64,000 bases of DNA from Linanthus parryae (GCA_023055425.1 JALGPY010000005.1:2195501-2259500), one strand, 5' to 3'; positions 21,967 to 34,240 are shown, counted from the stretch's first letter. Made by a program: numbers and translations. The notes: generated from the sequence alone by a model not told the origin.

Positions 21967-24661
21967 TGACACGATTTCTTACGTGTATACGCAAGTGCAC
22001 GGTCGAAGTAATAAAAGATGAGTATTAAGCTCAGGTTGTCGAACCCACAGGAACAGTCTCTAGATTATTTAGTTAAACAATTAATTTAAAGTTAAGTAAC
22101 CGGAGGAAAAGGTTGTGATTTAAGAGTTCGTCACCTTCAAACAAGTGACTTAAATTAAATAAACGAACTAAACTAATATTTTTGTAATTTTCTGATTAAT
22201 ACGAATATGGAGAACACTAGATAGTTTTAGGGTCCTTAGGGCATTTAGATATTTCCGGACTATGATTTGAAACACTCTACCAACGTCCAGTTATACCGGG
22301 TCACACTCATTACGATTTTCTGTCGATCTCACGCAAATCTACGTTAGGGTCTACTTCGGGTCCTGTCGGTCCACCTCTGTCTACCGTTACGTTCTAGTCA
22401 GCTAGCCAAGTTCGCTCACCGGGTCCTGCCGGTCCACCAATTACGCTAATCCTAACTAAGTCTAACCGAAACAACCAACACACGATCATTCAAGTCTCTA
22501 TCTCCTATCGGTCTCAAGAAACTACAAGAATGTCAACAAAGTTCTTCACAAATCCGGGTTATGTTCACTGTCGTGCAACAAACCTAGATAACTAGCATGT
22601 ATTGGGTGATCAAACCAAACAAACTAAGAGTTAAGAATAAGAACTTGTCAAATAAATAGAACAAAACGTAGAATTTAAGTTCAAGACATGAATCAATTCA
22701 CAATTCCGGAAAATGTAAGCAAAACCCTAGTTCTCCATGAACTATCTATCTAGAGAGGTTTAGCTACTCATAGAGTAGGCAAACAATACAAGTTCTTCCA
22801 TAAACAAGATAGAGAGAGAGGAGAAAGAGATCAAACTCGCAATCCTAGCTCCGGGCCGAATCCAAGCTTGAGCCCCGTTCTTGTCCGTCTTCCTAGTCTT
22901 CGTCTTTTTTTTCTTCCTTCTGTTCGTGTGTCGCAGAATGATAGAGTGAATGTTGAATAAACAGCGCCCTAGGTCTCTTGTAATCTGACCCGCAGCTCAA
23001 CTTAGAGTAGAAAACTGTGTTTTGCACTTTGACCCCTCCAATAACGTTGGAGATTTCATTAGCCAATGATTTCAATCCCAGGTCTGGTATTAAATCTTAA
23101 AAGACCCCGCAACTCTTCTTTCTTCCTCAATTTTGTTTATTTGCACTTTGCCCCATCCCAACAAAATTGGAGGATTTCGCACGAACCCTGAAGCTGAAGA
23201 TCGATTCCTTCTTCCTCTGTGTTCTGCTCCGTTTTTCTTTGGTACTGTGGGCTTCTCTTCTGGGTTTCTTCTTCTCTGCTGAGGTCTTCTCCCTTCGATT
23301 GCCGCTGCCTTTCTTCTTCTTTCTCATTCTCTGCGTTGTGCACTGCTGGGTTGTCTTCTGCGGTACAGGTTGTTCTTGGTTCTGATCGGGAATTGCTCTG
23401 CAGGTCTGTGTTTGTTGCAGTCGTGGTTATGGTGGTCTGATGTGTTGGTGGTTTGGTAGCAGTGGTGATTGTAGGTCGTGGATGAAGGGTTGTGGTGAAG
23501 GTATGGCTCGGTGGAGAATGGGGTCTGATTTGCAGAGGTGTTGGTGGCTGAGAAGGTTGGACTGGGTATTGTTGGAGGTAGTTGCAGGTTTTGTTGTAAC
23601 TGGATTTGTAGGCCAATTGGTGTTAGTTGTTGGTTTGTTTTTAGGTGGTTTAATGTATGAAGGAGCAGTGGTGGTACTGGGTTTAGATGGGTCTTTGTTG
23701 CAGGTTGTTGTAGTAATGGTGTTGTGCTAAGGCTATGGCTTGTAGAGGTTGTGTTGTTTGCTGGGTCTATTTTGGTGTTTGTATTTTGGAGTTGGTACTG
23801 GTGATGTTTGAGGTGGGTTTGTAGCTGCTGTGGTGGCAAGGAGTTGCAGAGAAGTAGCAAGGTTGGTGATGGTTGAAGGTCAAGGCAGTGGGTATTTTTT
23901 GGTTTGGTGAATTGGACGTTAGGCAGGGGATTAATAATGGTGGTTTGATATACAAAGTTGTTGAACTGGGCAATGTGATGGTAGTCTAAACTGGTTTGAG
24001 TTGAGGTAGTGTATTAACAGGTTATGAATGGTGGAGTTGGGTGGTCTATGGTTTAGGTTGGTTATGGAATTGGTTGTTGAAGGTGAAATGGTGAGTGGTG
24101 TAGTCAGTAGGCTATGAAGTATGGTTGGTTTATGAGGTTAAGAAGTAGATAATGAGGTTAGGTCAGGTTGTATGGAGGTTAATTTCGTGGGTTTAGGTGG
24201 CTGAATGTGTACTGGTGGTGGAAGTGGGTGTTGTATGGTGTAAATGGTTAAAGGAAAAGGAAGTTGATGGTACTATATGTGAGGTATTATGTTTGAGATG
24301 GGTGAAGGCAGTGGTGATTGAGGTGGTGTTGCAAATTGCCTCAAACATTCTCTATTTTGTCCTCATCCTTCATAGCCAATTTTCTCGAGCTTTCGTCCCC
24401 GTTCCGAAGTTCGTTTTCCGTCGTCATTCCACATTCCGGCCCTCCGGTACCTGTCAATTTCACAACTACAAATACCGAGTGTAAGATGTGACATAAATAA
24501 CTCAAATAAACTAGAAAATGCCCGGACTAGTCAATTATGCACAAATAACTCAAGTACTCGCATTCGTCACAATTATAGTGTCAATCTCATATAATTCACC
24601 CGAAAAGCACGCAAAACGATATAGATACGTAAAAGAAATATAACTCTATACAGAGTTATCA
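21967..24661 (-). repeat. LARD-like element 3' LTR (2,695 bp)
   Basis: It ends TG...CA and matches the other LTR with about 25 differences by eye. The central part (about 22966-24037) is identical between copies. That part is strongly G/T-rich on the plus strand. ORFs inside it (for example 23324-23860 minus) are low-complexity Thr/Pro/Gln/Asn-rich and are not convincing genes. Confidence 0.92.
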
Positions 24662-24673
24662 AATTCCCCACAC
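24662..24673 (-). other. Polypurine tract of the LARD-like element
   Basis: On the minus strand GTGTGGGGAATT abuts the 3' LTR start TGATAAC. This is the expected position of the plus-strand primer. Confidence 0.7.
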
Positions 24674-26570
24674 TATCTTTTTGCGCGTCCCTAGCAAAAT
24701 CTCGATTAAACTCCCACACTATGATTTTCAATCCACCGAATTGCATACGTTTTACTAGCCATGTGACACAAACAACGCACACACACGACTATGCAATCTA
24801 CATGCTATACAATGCAACTCGATATTTCACAATGCAAATATTGAAACAGACAAATATTTTCTTCTTTTTCTTTAGAGATTGGGCAATCTCGCTATCACTA
24901 ACCAAAATCATTAAGCTCTCACAAGTCTCTTTCGAAATTTCACAACCAATAGCAAGAAATTGAAGTAGAGTGATCCTGCGCACAAGTCCACTAAGGCGTC
25001 CCCAAACATCCACCAATATCAATCCAAGATTCGGGCGCGTCCTTTAGCTCAGAGGGTCTAGGCATCCTTAGTACTAAGGTAGTCTTTCGTCGCCAAGTGA
25101 GGTTTTCAGACCCTCTTAGCCGTTATTGAATTTGAATGCAAATTGTCCCAGTGATGGGAGACACAACTCCGTGTAATACGGCTTGACTTTAATTTTCCTT
25201 AGCCGCTCTAATTGGATTGAATCCGAATTCCCCGCGCGAACGGAGGCACATTAGGTTGTTCACCGTATCTAATCCAAGAGAAGATTTTGATTTCTTTTTG
25301 TTTTTCATTCTCTTCTATTTTTTTTTTCAACCGTGCATTTAGAGCAAATAAGTGTGGGATTTTTCGGTTAACTCTTGAAACCGCCTTAAGGGATGGTGGT
25401 GTACACTCCCTAACTTCACTTAGGCTAGAGTAGCGTACCACATGGAACCGACTCTACACGAAGGTCCACCCCAGATTTACAAGAGGCCACAAGTTTCCAC
25501 TCGAAAACAAACTATTAAACCATCTTAGGACTAAATACTCCTAGCACAATAAAGAAACTAAAGGTGTGCCCTCGTCTACTTTCCACTTTTCCCTGAATAC
25601 CCGGGACATCCTTTCGTGAAACAGGTGCGCAAGATACTAAGAATTAAAGACATCCCTACTAAGGTGCTTCCTGTTCTCCGAGACTATTTCATTGAACTCT
25701 CTTCAGTTTCAAGCTTCATCAATTGCCCTTATTTTCAAAAAAATTAGTTTTTATGGATTTTTGTTTTTATTTTTTGTCAATTTTCCCATATTTTCCTAAC
25801 TCTATATGCTAGGCCAACTCAACTATCCACAAAAATTGGGTAGGAGGACTCAATAAGATAAAAGTGCAAAGAAATGCATACTAACAATTCTAACACAATA
25901 CGACACTATATCAAACACTCTACACTAACCACAGGACTCACAGTACTACACAATCTATATGTAACAGGCTATGCAAACAGACATGGCTAGCAAAATATAC
26001 ACAAACCCCCCACACTTAAGCGTTTCGTTGTCCTCAACGAATTTAGAGATATAATAAGAGGACTCATCGCTTAAATGTGTAGGCGGTGGATCTACACTAT
26101 TATCACTCAAAACTTAGACGCCGAGAGAGTAAGAGATACCTGAGGTACCCGGAACTACATGGGCCCCATGCTGCGAAACTGCAACAAGAAAGGGTCTTGT
26201 GGTTGACAGCTTCCCGCTGATGATGATCATCTAAGCAATCCCCAAGCTACACCATGCTACAATGTAACTTCCCTAAGGTCACGTGTGCCTCGCACACCGG
26301 GGTAGATTGCTCCATCCTGAAAATAATGCACGAAAATCCCCAACTCCCTCAAGAGTCCCCATGTGGGTCAAATGTGCCATGGCACACTGGGGTAGATTCT
26401 TCGCTAACATTACCTGCAAAACTAGAAAACTCATCAGTCCCTCTCTCTCACCTCTCAAAATCATGTATGGAGAACTAAAACAGAAATAAAATAAATAACA
26501 TCCTACTCTACATTGGGTTGCCTCCCAAGAAGCGCTTGTAATTTAAGGTCGACGGCCCGAGCTGGTTACC
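24674..26570. other. Non-coding interior of the LARD-like element
   Basis: No ORF of note is present across 1.9 kb. Parts of it (around 25200-25300 and 25790-25990) are recognisably repeated, in the other orientation and diverged, at 56640-57392. That shows it belongs to a wider family. Confidence 0.75.
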
Positions 26571-27719
26571 TCAACCGACAAGGATAGTGGAGGCTGCTTT
26601 ATCCCTCCACTTATTCTTCTTCCACCATCTCTTCTCAAGAATTTCACGTGCACCCCTGTGCTCTGAAGAAGGTGGACAATTGTGGAAGCTGACTCCTTTC
26701 ATTTTGAAATTGATCTTCTTGAGAAACTTCCACCAAGTACCACTGGGCTCAAATGAACCTCTGGCCATAAAATCATCCCAGTAATACCTCATCTGTGCTA
26801 GATGCTCTTCAAATGACCCATGCAATTCATCCACACCCCCACACTTGTTGATTTCCAACTCCTTGACTATGGCATATGGATCATCAACAAAGTCGCCAAT
26901 ATGACAAGGAATTGAAAATTTCTCATGATGCTCTTCCCCATAAGAATCTCCATACACAAGTCTTTCCAACTCATCACAAACTTGATTAATATGAAATACG
27001 GAGAATTCTTCGAAAGTATGAGTAGGGGATTTTACCTCAATAGGTATGGGCACAAGTGAATCATCAGCTTCATCGTCGGCACCCCACAGGCTTCCAATGC
27101 TGGTGTCTTCCCATTCATGCCAAGGATGTGAGGGAGCCTGCGGTCTTGGCTCGTAATACGGCATATCTTCCCATCTTCGGCACACAGGTCCACCCCAATC
27201 TGAATCAGAATCTGAGTCCTCATAAATGGCAGAGTCCACCAATGGTTCATGGACACAGCATTCTTCTCTCGGATCAAGTATCTCTTCTTCCACTTGTGGT
27301 GGTGATGATGAAGGTTCAATATGAGGCTCACTGTCATGTGGCAAGGGCTCCTCTTGCGGTTCTTGAATTCTAGATTCCCCACCTGTTGGCAGTTTTTCTA
27401 TTCGTTTCTTTATCCTCTCCAACATCTCCCTCACATATTCCCTACCTGTGGCTGAATCCTCTTGTGGTAATTGTGAATCTATGGACAAAAAATTTGCGCA
27501 CACTTCGATGTCATTCATAATACTACGCCGTTCTGCCATAATTGCTGATGAGTCTTCATGGTGCTGATGAAGCTGGGGGGCATGTACGTGACATGAGTCT
27601 CTACGTTCGTGCCAAATGCCGCATACATAGCACCAAATTATGCATGCGTCCTCGTCTTCGTGGTTACCCCTGCAGTGGAAACAGTAGGGAGGACCCGAAT
27701 AACAGTCTTCGCTCCACAT
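26571..27719 (-). CDS. Unidentified 382-residue ORF with two tandem zinc-knuckle-like motifs
   Basis: I do not recognise this protein. It starts at an ATG about 150 bp inside the primer site, the usual place of gag. Near the N-terminus are two copies of one pattern: C13-x2-C16-x3-H20-x5-C26 and C30-x2-C33-x3-H37-x5-C43. Retroviral Gag knuckles are C-x2-C-x4-H-x4-C, so these are close variants that may bind nucleic acid. The middle (about residues 100-240) is rich in Glu, Pro and Ser with an acidic run (SDSDSDW). The C-terminal third holds a Trp/Lys-rich basic stretch (WKFLKKINFKMKG and RWWKKNKWRDKAA). The frame is fully open in a young element, which hints at selection or recent origin. It could be a divergent Gag or an element-specific accessory protein. 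Confidence 0.6.
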   Translation of the reverse strand: MWSEDCYSGPPYCFHCRGNHEDEDACIIWCYVCGIWHERRDSCHVHAPQLHQHHEDSSAIMAERRSIMNDIEVCANFLSIDSQLPQEDSATGREYVREMLERIKKRIEKLPTGGESRIQEPQEEPLPHDSEPHIEPSSSPPQVEEEILDPREECCVHEPLVDSAIYEDSDSDSDWGGPVCRRWEDMPYYEPRPQAPSHPWHEWEDTSIGSLWGADDEADDSLVPIPIEVKSPTHTFEEFSVFHINQVCDELERLVYGDSYGEEHHEKFSIPCHIGDFVDDPYAIVKELEINKCGGVDELHGSFEEHLAQMRYYWDDFMARGSFEPSGTWWKFLKKINFKMKGVSFHNCPPSSEHRGAREILEKRWWKKNKWRDKAASTILVG

Positions 27720-27865
27720 GCTTATATTCTCTCTTGCTTCCTGCGTTCCTGAGAAACAAACTCACAAGACACTCGTGAAGCACAGAGATATAGAATAAAA
27801 AAATTAAAACTAAAACTAAAATAAAAGTACTCAAAACTAACTCCTAACAAAATAATCTACCGCTG

Positions 27866-27883
27866 TCCCCGGCAACGGCGCCA
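27866..27883 (-). other. Primer binding site of the LARD-like element
   Basis: On the minus strand the site reads TGGCGCCGTTGCCGGGGA, six bases after the 5' LTR end. This primer-site class is well known from Athila/Tat-like plant gypsy elements. Confidence 0.85.
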
Positions 27884-27889
27884 AAAACT

Positions 27890-30585
27890 TGACACGATTT
27901 CTTACGTGTATACGCAAGTGCACGGTCGAAGTAATAAAAGATGAGTATTAAGCTCATGTTGTCGAACCCACAGGAACAGTCTCTAGATTATTTAGTTAAA
28001 CAATTAATTTAAAGTTAAGTAACCGGAGGAAAAAGTTGTGATTTAAGAGTTCGTCACCTTCAAACAAGTGACTTAAATTAAATAAACGAACTAAAGTAAT
28101 ACTTTTGTAATTTTCTGATTAATACGAATATGGAGAACACTAGATAGTTTTAGTGTCCGTAGGGCATTTAGATATTTCCGGACTATGATTTGAAACACTC
28201 TACCTACGTCTAGTTATACCGGGTCACACTCATTACGATTTTCTGTCGATCTCACTCAAATCTACGTTACGGTCTACTTTGGGTCCTGTCGGTCCACCTC
28301 TGTCTACCGTTACGTTCTAGTCAGCTAGCCAAGTTCGCTCACCGGGTCCTGCCGGTCAACCGATTACGCTAATCCTAACTAAGTCTAACCGAAACAACCA
28401 ACACACGGTCATTCAAGTCTCTATCTCCTATCGGTCTCAAGAAACTACAAGAATGTCAACAAAGTTCTTCACAAATCCGGGTTATGTTCACTGTCGTGCA
28501 ACAAACCTAGATAACTAGCATGTATTGGGTGATCAAACCAAACAAACTAAGAGTTAAGAATAAGAACTTGTCAAATAAATAGAACAAAACGTAGAATTTA
28601 AGTTCAAGACATGAATCAATTCACAATTCCGGAAAATGTAAACAAAACCCTAGTTCTCCATGAACTATCTATCTAGAGAGGTTTAGCTACTCATAGAGTA
28701 GGCAAACAATACAAGTTCTTCCATAAACAAGATAGAAAGAGAGGAGAAAGAGATCAAACTCGCAATCCTAGCTCCGGCGCGAATCCAAGCTTGAGCCCCG
28801 TTCTTGTCCGTCTTCCTAGTCTTCGTCTTTTTTTTTCTTCCTTCTGTTCGTGTGTCGCAGAATGATAGAGTGAATGTTGAATAAACTGCGCCCTAGGTCT
28901 CTTGTAATCTGACCCGCAGCTCAACTTAGAGTAGAAAACTGTGTTTTGCACTTTGACCCCTCCAATAACGTTGGAGATTTCATTAGCCAATGATTTCAAT
29001 CCCAGGTCTGGTATTAAATCTTAAAAGACCCCGCAACTCTTCTTTCTTCCTCAATTTTGTTTATTTGCACTTTGCCCCATCCCAACAAAATTGGAGGATT
29101 TCGCACGAACCCTGAAGCTGAAGATCGATTCCTTCTTCCTCTGTGTTCTGCTCCGTTTTTCTTTGGTACTGTGGGCTTCTCTTCTGGGTTTCTTCTTCTC
29201 TGCTGAGGTCTTCTCCCTTCGATTGCCGCTGCCTTTCTTCTTCTTTCTCATTCTCTGCGTTGTGCACTGCTGGGTTGTCTTCTGCGGTACAGGTTGTTCT
29301 TGGTTCTGATCGGGAATTGCTCTGCAGGTCTGTGTTTGTTGCAGTCGTGGTTATGGTGGTCTGATGTGTTGGTGGTTTGGTAGCAGTGGTGATTGTAGGT
29401 CGTGGATGAAGGGTTGTGGTGAAGGTATGGCTCGGTGGAGAATGGGGTCTGATTTGCAGAGGTGTTGGTGGCTGAGAAGGTTGGACTGGGTATTGTTGGA
29501 GGTAGTTGCAGGTTTTGTTGTAACTGGATTTGTAGGCCAATTGGTGTTAGTTGTTGGTTTGTTTTTAGGTGGTTTAATGTATGAAGGAGCAGTGGTGGTA
29601 CTGGGTTTAGATGGGTCTTTGTTGCAGGTTGTTGTAGTAATGGTGTTGTGCTAAGGCTATGGCTTGTAGAGGTTGTGTTGTTTGCTGGGTCTATTTTGGT
29701 GTTTGTATTTTGGAGTTGGTACTGGTGATGTTTGAGGTGGGTTTGTAGCTGCTGTGGTGGCAAGGAGTTGCAGAGAAGTAGCAAGGTTGGTGATGGTTGA
29801 AGGTCAAGGCAGTGGGTATTTTTTGGTTTGGTGAATTGGACGTTAGGCAGGGGATTAATAATGGTGGTTTGATATACAAAGTTGTTGAACTGGGCAATGT
29901 GATGGTAGTCTAAACTGGTTTGAGTTGAGGTAGTGTATTAACAGGTTATGAATGGTGGAGTTGGGTGGTTTATGGTTTATGTTGGTTATGGAATTGGTTG
30001 TTGAAGGTGAAATGGTGAGTGGTGTAGTCAGTAGGCTATGAAGTATGGTTGGTTTATGAGGTTAAGAAGTAGATAATGAGGTTAGGTCAGGTTGTATGGA
30101 GGTTAATTTCGTGGGTTTAGGTGGCTGAATGTGTACTGGTGGTGGAAGTGGGTGTTGTATGGTGTAAATGGTTAAAGGAAAAGGAAGTTGATGGTACTAT
30201 ATGTGAGGTATTATGTTTGAGATGGGTGAAGGCAGTGGTGATTGAGGTGGTGTTGCAAATTGCCTCAAACATTCTCTATTTTGTCCTCATCCTTCATAGC
30301 CAATTTTCTCGAGCTTTCGTCCCCGATCCGAAGTTCGTTTTCCGTCGTCATTCCACATTCCGGCCCTCCGGTACCTGTCAATTTCACAACTACAAATACC
30401 GAGTGTAAGATGTGACATAAATAACTCAAATAAACTAGAAAACGCCCGGACTAGTCAATTATGCACAAATAACTCAAGTACCCGCATTCGTCACAATTAT
30501 AGTGTCAATCTCATATAATTCACCCCAAAAGCACGCAAAACGATATAGATACGTAAAAGAAATATAACTCTATACAGAGTTATCA
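27890..30585 (-). repeat. LARD-like element 5' LTR (2,696 bp)
   Basis: This is the partner of 21967-24661. The right flank gtatg at 30586-30590 repeats the left flank. Confidence 0.92.
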
Positions 30586-31028
30586 GTATGTGATGAACCT
30601 AGAATGACGATCCTATTGTGATAGTCCACGTGGATTGGGGTGAATACTTTTCCAACATTATGCGATTGCGTCATTGGTTGCTACAATTAAAATTTGCTGA
30701 GATGCAGTGCACGGGAAATATTTTTCCTAAATTGTGTGTAATTTTTCGAAATAGGGCCCTCCGTCAGCAATTATCTCCAAAGTGGACTTCGTATAAATTT
30801 CCTAGTTGGGGGTCTTTAATGTCTATTATTAGAGATTCACCCGTCCCAGAAGGAATTACTTAAATTAGAGAGAGAATGAGACATAATGGACTACTTTGAT
30901 ATTCTAGTGACATAATAATATTAGATTTATCTCAAATCTTACGATACAGATGAAGCCAACAATACCCAGTGAATAATAAAATCATGAGATCTCGTCGTAT
31001 ATAGACTAAACACTTCTTGTTGGACTCC
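30586..31028. repeat. Flank repeat, copy C, first part
   Basis: It matches the DExH8 upstream flank at about 17394-17733, including the G-box (30627-30632) and the gtctattattagagattc string. It is cut at 31028 by an inserted block and resumes at 32994. Confidence 0.8.
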
Positions 31029-31229
31029 CCTGTTTGTTTTTTTGATTGCTTGGGGGTAGGATGGGATTACTAAGTCTTTTCCATTATTTGGTGAAACAAA
31101 AGTGTAGGGTGGGATTAAATGGTCCCCGCTAGCTCTTCACTCTCCATCCCTCTAAAGCCTCCTTATCCAATACCACATACCATTAGGTATTACTATATCC
31201 GTTTCTTTTCTATCACGCCGGTTTGACTT

Positions 31230-31468
31230 TTCATCTGGTGTCTGCGCCACTTTCACCGGGTGATTTGGATAGCAAAACTATTCGATTTTTTGATAATTTG
31301 TCACCGTGTACTAGAGAAACTTTTACTCTACACGCCATGACAAAATTTCAAAAAGTTGCATTGTTTTGCTACCCAAATCATCGGGTCAAAGTGACACAGT
31401 GAATGGTGACAAAAATCAAATCTTGAAGGATACTGAATCAACCACAAATCTCTCAATCTCAACATATC
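31230..31468. repeat. Foldback MITE-like element, partial copy
   Basis: The centre and right arm match 32580-32800 almost exactly (gataatttgtcaccgtgta, cgggtcaaagtgacacag). The left arm is shorter and ends in gtttgacttttc. The region just upstream (about 31190, tatccgtttctttt) is reminiscent of Stowaway-type ends. Confidence 0.65.
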
Positions 31469-32379
31469 TGTTCAAATTGCAACATATCTGTTCAAATTGA
31501 ACCGGCACATTCGTTCCCAACAACCACTTATTCTCTTATAAAACACATCTTCATTTGGGATAATTTCATAAACACAAAATTTATCTCTCACCACCGTCCA
31601 TGAGAAACTCGTTTTCTCGTAGTCTTAGTTCTTTGTGTGCGTGTGTCGTACCGTGCTTTCAACATCGTACAAAAAAGCTTCTATCATGGAAAGTAAACGT
31701 TCAAATTCTCCATAGCAATAACGAAGTGTGAGGGACGAATATGCTTTAAGGACCCTCGTATTCTATACGAAACTGTATTTTAAAACTGTACAAGCATTCA
31801 GAGTTTACTCATCGTTATGTAGTTTCAATTTTTATATTCTTCCCTATTTTCCGTTCGGATTATAAAAACGTATCCGGGATCATTGTTTTTCTACAACATG
31901 AATAGTTTTGAAAATAATGAATGTGGCGCTATATCTTGTAACTTGGCATGTTTGTTTTGTCCAAAATAAATAGACATCTCTAGTAGAAAGCACAAATAGC
32001 ATGTTATATATTTCGCATGCAATTATAAAACTCACAAGAATTTTCAATTAATAATTAATTACATACTCCATTTATTCCAACATTCTCATGTTACACAGTT
32101 ACTTTGAATCCATAGTATAATATCCCTTACATAATGAAATAAGTTACACATGTTATTCTTTCTTTAAGGAAATTTCGTCAACCAACCTGCGCGGACCTCG
32201 ACTAATCCACAGAGTCTTAAAGTATATCTACTAGTATTTTGTTACAAATGAAAATGTCAATTTCTAGTGATTGCAAAGATAACAGGCATCCGTGGAGTTG
32301 AAATCTGTCCCTTAAATCTCAAACTTCGCTCACTAAACCAGCTTCTTCGGGTTTACATATTTATAAGAATAAGAGATTT

Positions 32380-32521
32380 TGATATATGATTATACCCTTA
32401 ACTTTCTTCACCTCCTTTTGAAAGAGTAAACGGAGGAACGAGAAAATTGGTGATATATGATTATACCCTTAACTTTCTCCACCTCCTTTTGAAAGAGTAA
32501 ACGGAGGAACACATATGTTGA
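32380..32521. repeat. 71-bp tandem duplication
   Basis: Two units begin tgatatatgattataccc at 32380 and 32451, with a single C/T difference within the part I compared. Confidence 0.85.
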
Positions 32522-32800
32522 GATTGAGAGATTTGTGGTTGATTCAGTATCCTTCAAGATTTGATTTTTGTCACCATTCACTGTGTCACTTTGACCCGAT
32601 GATTTGGATAGCAAAACTATTCGATTTTTTGATAATTTGTCACCGTGTACTAGAGAAACTTTTACTCTACATGCCATGACAAAATATCAAAAAGTTGCAT
32701 CGTTTTGCTACCCAAATCATCGGGTCAAAGTGACACAGTGAATAGTGACAAAAGCCAAATCTTGAAGGATACTGAATCAACCACAAATCTCTCGATCTCT
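32519..32800. repeat. Foldback MITE-like palindrome, 282 bp
   Basis: The left arm begins tgagattgagagatttgtgg and is complementary to the right arm ending ccacaaatctctcgatctct. Pairing continues almost to the centre, so a transcript would fold into a long hairpin. There is no ORF. Confidence 0.8.
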
Positions 32801-32993
32801 CTCATGTGCCCAGATGATTAAATTGGGAATCCGATAGTGGTGATGGTGAGGTCACTTTGTCACTTCTTGGATTACTCACATTGTGTTATACTCTACCAAA
32901 CAACAGTCTTATATATACTCAGCACTATCAATCACTTCACTGTTAATCCCAGTACTATCAGTTCATATAACTCAAGCTAAAAAAAAACAAGCC

Positions 32994-34240
32994 CTAGAGT
33001 AAGAGATTTTGGGATCAATACCTACCATTTACATATGGAACGAAATCTCTTTTTAGATCATACAAAATCAACTATATGTGTTCTTTATCTCTGTTTACAG
33101 GCATCATTCGACTCGCAACAAAAGATAATTGTTTGTCCTATAAGAAAAGCAAATTAGTGCAAGACCCCTTTGACAACTATTTAGCAACTCGTGCATTATA
33201 CGCAAGTCTCACGGTGTAATAAAATACACAACTTTTGATAAAAGTAATGAAATACACTACGGCAATGATGTATATTTAAATTACAAGTTACTTACTACGT
33301 TCTCTTTCTATCTTCCACGTTTGACTTTTTCTTTCGTAATCGGGTCACTTTAAACCGGTTATTTAAATATCAAGAAGATGTAACTTTTTGATATATTTTC
33401 ATGGTGTTCTAGAGTAAAGTTGTTAAGTAGAATAAAGTTTACCCTACAACACCTTGCAAAGCTTATCAAATGCTTGTATTGTTTTACTGACCAAATCACC
33501 GAATCAAAGTGCAAACTTGGAATATAGAGAGAGAGCAGAGGAAGTGAATTATAAAGTATTGGAATCAGCATTAATAAATTAAGGTTTTAATACACTACTT
33601 GGTAAAATGCAGTAATCGCTTTCGCCTATCGGATCCTCTTGTGATAATCTCCAACGATCGAGATCTTTTACTTTTTGGGAGGAGATCTTTTCGTCTTTTG
33701 ACGATCTGTTATATTGTTAACAATATAAAGTTTAGTGTGTGTCTTTATAAATCATATCATGCAAATATATTATAACAACAATGTGCATAAACTATAACTA
33801 TTATATTATAAATACATTGCTTACATGTTGTGAAATGTCATAAACAACGATCTTCATTGTAATGTAGAATCATCGAGTATTCGGAGCACATTCTGACCTC
33901 GTACAACTTCGTGCAATTAGCTAAGGCATGCTTAGAGGGTTTGTAATGACAAATTGACAAACACAAACTACGACATAAATATTTTCCTGGAAGTTATATA
34001 AACTTCATTACAACTCAGTTACAAAAACTCTAAAATTGAATATATATTTTATCAATCGAGTTATGAGAAATTATCAACAGAGAAAATAATTAAAGCTGCC
34101 AAAAGATGTTGTTGTCAACATAATACAATCATACAATGATCCATATAAATGTGATGTGAAACACAATCAAAGTAAATACTTGTGTAGTGTTAAGAACTGA
34201 TATGTAACAAGAACTTTCATATTGATATGTAACATAATAC
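32994..34240. repeat. Flank repeat, copy C, second part
   Basis: It matches 17730-17912 at its start and then 19083-19885 of copy B. Around 33290-33520 it holds an extra segment not seen in copy B with MITE-like ends. It stops just before the truncated copia LTR at 34266. Confidence 0.8.

Larger units (their letters stand above)
21967..30585 (-). mobile_element. Complete non-autonomous LTR retrotransposon (LARD-like), 8.6 kb
   Basis: Two near-identical LTRs (21967-24661 and 27890-30585) flank a 3.2-kb interior. The target duplication gtatg is perfect at 21962-21966 and 30586-30590. On the minus strand the LTR begins TGATAACTC and ends GTGTCA. The primer site TGGCGCCGTTGCCGGGGA lies 6 bp inside the 5' (right) LTR, and a purine tract GTGTGGGGAATT precedes the 3' (left) LTR, so the element reads leftward. 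This primer-site type is common in Athila/Tat-like gypsy elements. The interior has one ORF of 382 codons and no protease, RT, RNase H or integrase, so it must be mobilised in trans. Confidence 0.92.
31029..32993. mobile_element. Two-kilobase insertion in flank repeat C, probable DNA-transposon material
   Basis: Copy A reads straight across this point, so the 2 kb between 31028 and 32994 is an insertion. The ends are weakly inverted (ctgtttgttttttt at the left, aaaaaaaaacaag at the right), compatible with a non-autonomous DNA transposon. A target duplication is not clear. It contains two related palindromic elements, a 71-bp tandem repeat and no usable ORF. Confidence 0.45.

Noticed and set aside
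23324..23860. 178-codon and neighbouring frames inside both LTRs of the 8.6-kb element
   Set aside because: They are low-complexity, exist only because the LTR core is depleted of C on one strand, and appear equally in both LTRs. No domain is visible.
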